Assembly (NCBI GenBank): GCA_948567375.1
Contig: OX419755.1
Span: 52,023,001-52,087,000, forward strand
Length of the DNA stretch: 64,000 nt
From: Lunularia cruciata
Lineage: Eukaryota > Streptophyta > Marchantiopsida > Lunulariales > Lunulariaceae
Direction: 5' to 3'
Of this stretch, positions 59,874 to 64,000 are shown in pieces (positions within the stretch are counted from its first letter, which is position 1; the number at the start of each line of letters is the position of its first letter). The translations under genes were made by a program, and so were the position numbers. Below the pieces are notes generated by a model. The model had not been told where the DNA came from. It was given only the letters and a program-made list of their open reading frames with translations, and ran no database searches.

Positions 59874-62800
59874 AACCTCCCTCCTTTTAAGACACAACAT
59901 CCTTGTTGTGAAGTTGTTGCTTTAAAGCTTGCCCTAACACCGGTGCATGCATCAAATTAGCAATGGGCTCCCATATTACCTCATATAGTGGACAACTTTT
60001 CCATTGAACAAGATAGTCTACCCATGGGTGGTGAGTGCATTTTTGGAGAATACATTCCACTTCATATTCCTTCGTGCCATCAATGAGTGTCGGACAAGGT
60101 CAAATGTCTTGTATGGAATGATAGTGGCCTGATCGGGTAGCATATCTGCGGAGTAGGGAAACTTGTAACACTAGATGGATCTTCATGTGTGGTGGTACCT
60201 TGAGGTGATAGGCTACAATGCCAATTCAACAAAGAATGGAAAAAGGCCCAATAAAATGAGGTCTAAGCTTACAAGGGCCAACTAATGTGATGTTGGTTGT
60301 TAACAGCCACACTTGATCCTCAATATTGGACTCCTTGTGCCTACGGTATACATCAACATATTTCTTTTGTCAATTTTGAGCAATTTTCAATCTGTGCTTG
60401 GCGCTCTCCATACCTTGTTGGATTGTCAAAATAAATGTGTTGACTATGTTGACCTTGGTAGCCATCATATAGATCTTCATCAAGCTAGAAGCTGTGAGGG
60501 GATGCTTGCCATACATGAGGAAGAATGGAGTGACTTAGGTGGATGCATTCATTGAATTGTTGTAAGAGAATTCCACCAATGGAAGTAAGGTGTCCCACCT
60601 CTCTTGCTTGTCTAAGGTGAGGCCATGCAACATGTCTTCAATAGTGCAATTAACCCCCTTTATTTTTCCATCTATTTATGGGTGGTAAGTTGTGGACATG
60701 GCCAACTTGGTTTTGAAGAACCCAAAGAGTGTTCACCAAAACAAACTGGTGAATTGAGTGCCTCTATCAGTGATGAGGACTTGAGATAAGCCATGGTGAG
60801 AGAAGATTGCATCTAAGTATAATTTAGCTAGTTGTGGAGTAATCACATCCTTGGTGGTAGGGTGTACATGAATCATTTTGTTGAGCCAGTCTACAAAGAT
60901 TACAATAGAGTCAAACCTTCAGATGGTCTTGGGTAATTCAAAGATGATATCCATACTTACTTGTTCCCAACATTGTGTAGGAGTGGGGAGAGGTTGAAGG
61001 AGCACCGCAAGAGCTTGAAGGAGCACCGCAAGAGCTTGATTAGAAGCTTTGTTTTTTTGATAGAGTATGCAATTGTGCATGTAGTCCATCACATCATTGC
61101 TCATCTTGGGCCAATAGTAATGACACTAGACTACATCCAAGGTCTTGTCCACTCACACATGACCTGCAATGGCAAAATCATGATATTTTGCTAGAATGGT
61201 GGTGCATAAATCTGGGATGTTTGGGATCCACAATCTACCATCATGAAAGGTGAGTCCTTGGATGTTATGATGTTGTTGGATGATTGAGCTCCTACAATTT
61301 GTGGATCCGTTTTTGTAGTAGCCAAAATCTTTGGCCAAAATTTAGGGTTAATTTTAACCTATGCCACCAAATTGTTTACCATCAACATTTGGGTGAATGC
61401 ATTTGCAAGGTGCTTCTTGCCTTCCACATAGGTGATTTTTATGTTGAATTGTTGTTTCCATTCCACCCATCAAATTTGGCAACAAGATAGATCTTTTTAT
61501 GTCTCAAGGTAGACTAGTGGTTTGTGGTTTGTCTCCACTACAAATGCCTTCTTGCCAAGATAGTGTTTCCAATGTTTGGTTGTAAGGACAATGGCCAGCT
61601 CTTCTCGTCTTGTGGTGTGATAACTATGCTCTACCAATAATAGCTTTTGAGAGAAATATGCAATTAGAAGCCATCCGTCATGCCACTCCTATTGTAAGAT
61701 TGCTCCTATTCCTTGCTTGAACCTTGGAGAAGAAAAATCAACAATAGAACCCCATCAACCCAAGAAGCTCTTGAGTTGAGCCTGATCTTCTAGAGCACTC
61801 CATTTTTGAATGGCCTCTATTTTATCTATCAATACTTGGATACCCTCTACACTTACTCTACTTACCCCAAGTAGTCTACTTCAAACTTGCCAACCTTACA
61901 CTTTGAGATTTTGGCATATAATTGATTTTGCCTTAGAATTTGGAGGACTTCTTGTAGATGTTGTTTGTGTTCCATCATCATTCTGTTGTATGCTAAGATG
62001 TCTTCCAGGAAGACAATAATAGACTTATCCAAATATAGATAAAATATGTCATTCATCAAACTCATGAAAGTGGCAAGAGCATTGGTGAGGCAAAAAGGCA
62101 TCATGAGATACTCAAAGTGTCCATACCTGGTCCAAAAAGTGGTTTTATACACATCATCCTTTGCAATTTGGATTTGATTGTAACCGCTCTACAAGTGCAG
62201 TTTGGTGAAGTATCTTGCTCCATTGAGTTGATCAAATAGGTCATCCATGCAAGGTAAGGGGTATTTGTTCTTCTCTATTTGTTGATTGAGGCCCCAATAA
62301 TCAATGCACAAGTGCATTGTACCATCCTTCTTCTTCACAAACAAGAAAAGAGCTCTATATGGTGATATGTTGGGTTGGATATACCCTTTATGTAGCATAT
62401 CCTCAATTTGAGCCTTACATTCCTCCAACTCATGAGGTGATAGGTGATATGGGACCTTACAAAGAGATGTTTTCCTTGGAAGTGTCTCAATTTTATAATC
62501 TCCTTTTTGGTGTTAATCCTAAGGGTAGATCAAAGGGAAAGACATCTTGAAACTCATTTACCCCATCCTTCAATTTCTCAGGAATTTTTCCATTAAGTTG
62601 TGCACTCTGGACTTCTCTTATTAGCCCCATGAAACATCTACCGATCTTATAGATAGTTGTTGTTCCTATGACATAAAGAGGAAATTCTTGCTTATATGAT
62701 TTTGCTTTAACACCAATGATCAACCATTGGTGGGTTCTCACTACTCTTTTCCTCTAATATACCATAGGGTTGTAATGCTTCATCCATGGCATGCATAAGA

Positions 62801-63100
62801 TTGCATCACAACACGCTAATTGTATCACTTGCCACTCAATTGCTTCTTGATATTCTCCTATAGAGAGTGCTACCTATTTAGGTAATGATTCAATCCTCTT
62901 TGTTTGCCTATTAAATAACTCTCCTTTTTTGCTCTCATCTCTCTCTAGATCCATCCTCAATCTTATTGCAACAAAGCAAGACAAGAAATTTTCTATTGCT
63001 CTTGGATCTATCAATACTCTCATATGATAACCTTGTAGAACTTCATTCACAACAATTAATTTTGAGGTTGTCTTTTGGGACCTTTGCACACTTGTCTTCT
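59874..63100 (-). pseudogene. Element D pol, decayed
   Basis: On the minus strand: protease (VLIDPRAIENFLSC near 63,030-62,980, with the D-S/T-G glycine replaced by Arg), RT (62,430-61,862) with [19 protein letters not shown] and VFLEDILAY, where the first catalytic Asp is Glu, then decayed RNase H (about 61,720-61,380). Integrase is broken from 61,340 down to about 60,300. A 21-bp tandem duplication (61,000-61,040) repeats ALAVLLQ. The chromodomain region near 60,020-59,940 is barely readable. Nonfunctional. Confidence 0.8.
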
Positions 63101-64000
63101 TCCTCCCCCTTGATTTTTTGCTTCCTTATTGAGCCAATAAGGCCGTGAGGTACATTTAGTGGTGATCTTTATTTTCCAAGGTGATTTTTGCATCCTCCTC
63201 TTTAGCACATCTCTCCATGTTGTTCAAAGACCACCAATATGAAGGCCGAGTGCCTCTAGAGAGATGAACATGATAGTTGGTAGTATGTGCCCAATACGGC
63301 CACAATTATAACAATGGTGTTGTTCTCCTTGAGTTCCTTCTCCTTGTCAAACTCCATCTCTCCATTCTTCTACTCATTCCTGCTCTCCTTGAAGCGGTTG
63401 TGCTCCTTGGTCTCAAAACCAAAGGTTGCTCAATTCCATTGGTATTGGTCTACCCATGTGTGGCATTTCTGCCTTATAATGTTGAGGTAAAACTACTCCT
63501 TCACCTCCACCAAGTGCCCTTGCTATTCTCTACACACAAGCAAATCCCATACAAGGATTTGTACCATGATTTCTTGGCAAATCCGCTCCTTCAATTGAAA
63601 TTTTTTGGAGCCTTTGTTTGACTCATGTTTGTTATTACGACTTGTAGATCCAAAAATACCTCCACATACTCTTGTATGTTGTTCTTTTGTTTCAATCCCC
63701 ATAGTTTGATTTAGGCCATTTGCACAGAATCTACTGACTAGAAATTCTTCAACAATCCTTCTTGCATTGTTGTTCACATGACCTCTCTTCTCTCTGCCAA
63801 CATTGATCTTTCCCAAGCATTGTGCCATGTGAGGGCTTTATTGGTCAAGTATCCACATGCAAACACACTTGCAGCATGCTCAATGATCTTTGTTGAGAAC
63901 AATTGGAAATATCAATTCATTCTTGAGATCCAATTCTCCACTACTCATATTGTACGTTGCCCCTTGTAAGACTTGATGTTGCAGGTCTTCTTCATTTGTA
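63100..64000 (-). pseudogene. Element D gag, 5' part beyond window
   Basis: The minus strand shows the zinc knuckle HCYNCGRIGHI near 63,316-63,285 and gag fragments at 63,828-63,523 aligned in order with element C gag, in shifted frames. The gag start is outside the window. Confidence 0.7.

Larger units (their letters stand above)
58401..64000 (-). mobile_element. Ty3/gypsy chromovirus element D (family C), runs off the window
   Basis: The 3' LTR on the minus strand lies at 59,873-58,401, interrupted by solo LTR X2. Upstream on minus are a purine tract (59,889-59,874), chromodomain/integrase, RNase H, RT, protease and gag, collinear with element C. The other LTR is past 64,000, so neither the full length nor the target duplication can be given. 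D is more decayed than C, with many stops in integrase. Confidence 0.88.

Overview
The window looks like nuclear DNA of a land plant. My guess is a bryophyte or another early-diverging lineage, but I cannot fix the species. The evidence is intron-split plant genes with GT..AG borders (plant-type EXO70, plant-type E2F, thiamine pyrophosphokinase), a pyrimidine-rich plant-style promoter patch, and chromodomain-bearing Ty3 retrotransposons primed by initiator Met tRNA. It falls into two very different halves.

Bases 1 to about 24,100 are genic and of moderate GC. They hold the 3' end of an EXO70 exocyst gene (+), a complete 13-exon E2F transcription factor gene (-, 11,105 to 5,183), a complete 6-exon thiamine pyrophosphokinase gene (-, 17,004 to 14,557), and an intronless, frameshifted retrocopy of the V-ATPase B subunit (+, about 19,060-20,598). 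The E2F gene has two canonical E2F sites in its own promoter, which suggests autoregulation. The three real genes act in unrelated processes (vesicle tethering, cell-cycle transcription, thiamine cofactor synthesis), and no operon-like logic is implied.

From about 24,100 to the end the DNA is AT-rich, decayed and made of nested retrotransposons. In order: a Ty1/copia remnant (-); Ty3 element A (-, 27,849-33,310, TSD cttga); a fragment of a non-LTR reverse transcriptase; a roughly 110-bp minisatellite; a decayed gag with two zinc knuckles; Ty3 element B (+, 39,505-45,313), same family as A; Ty3 element C (+, 46,886-54,968), a second family, carrying a solo LTR of its own family inside integrase (perfect TSD gacac) and another family's solo LTR (X1) inside gag; a second non-LTR reverse transcriptase fragment; and element D (-, 58,401 to beyond the window), family C, with solo LTR X2 inside its LTR. 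All polyproteins are broken by stops and frameshifts, mostly of the C-to-T / G-to-A type expected of methylated, silenced DNA.

The observations I find most interesting are: (1) perfect heat-shock-element arrays in both LTRs of Ty3 element A, upstream of a TATA box; (2) a short conserved ORF between the primer-binding site and gag in elements A, B and C, apparently duplicated in C; (3) a tandem-repeat protease-RT linker in element A; (4) E2F sites in the E2F promoter; (5) several perfect short hairpins. All splice sites, domains and repeats were read by eye. No alignment or database search was run.
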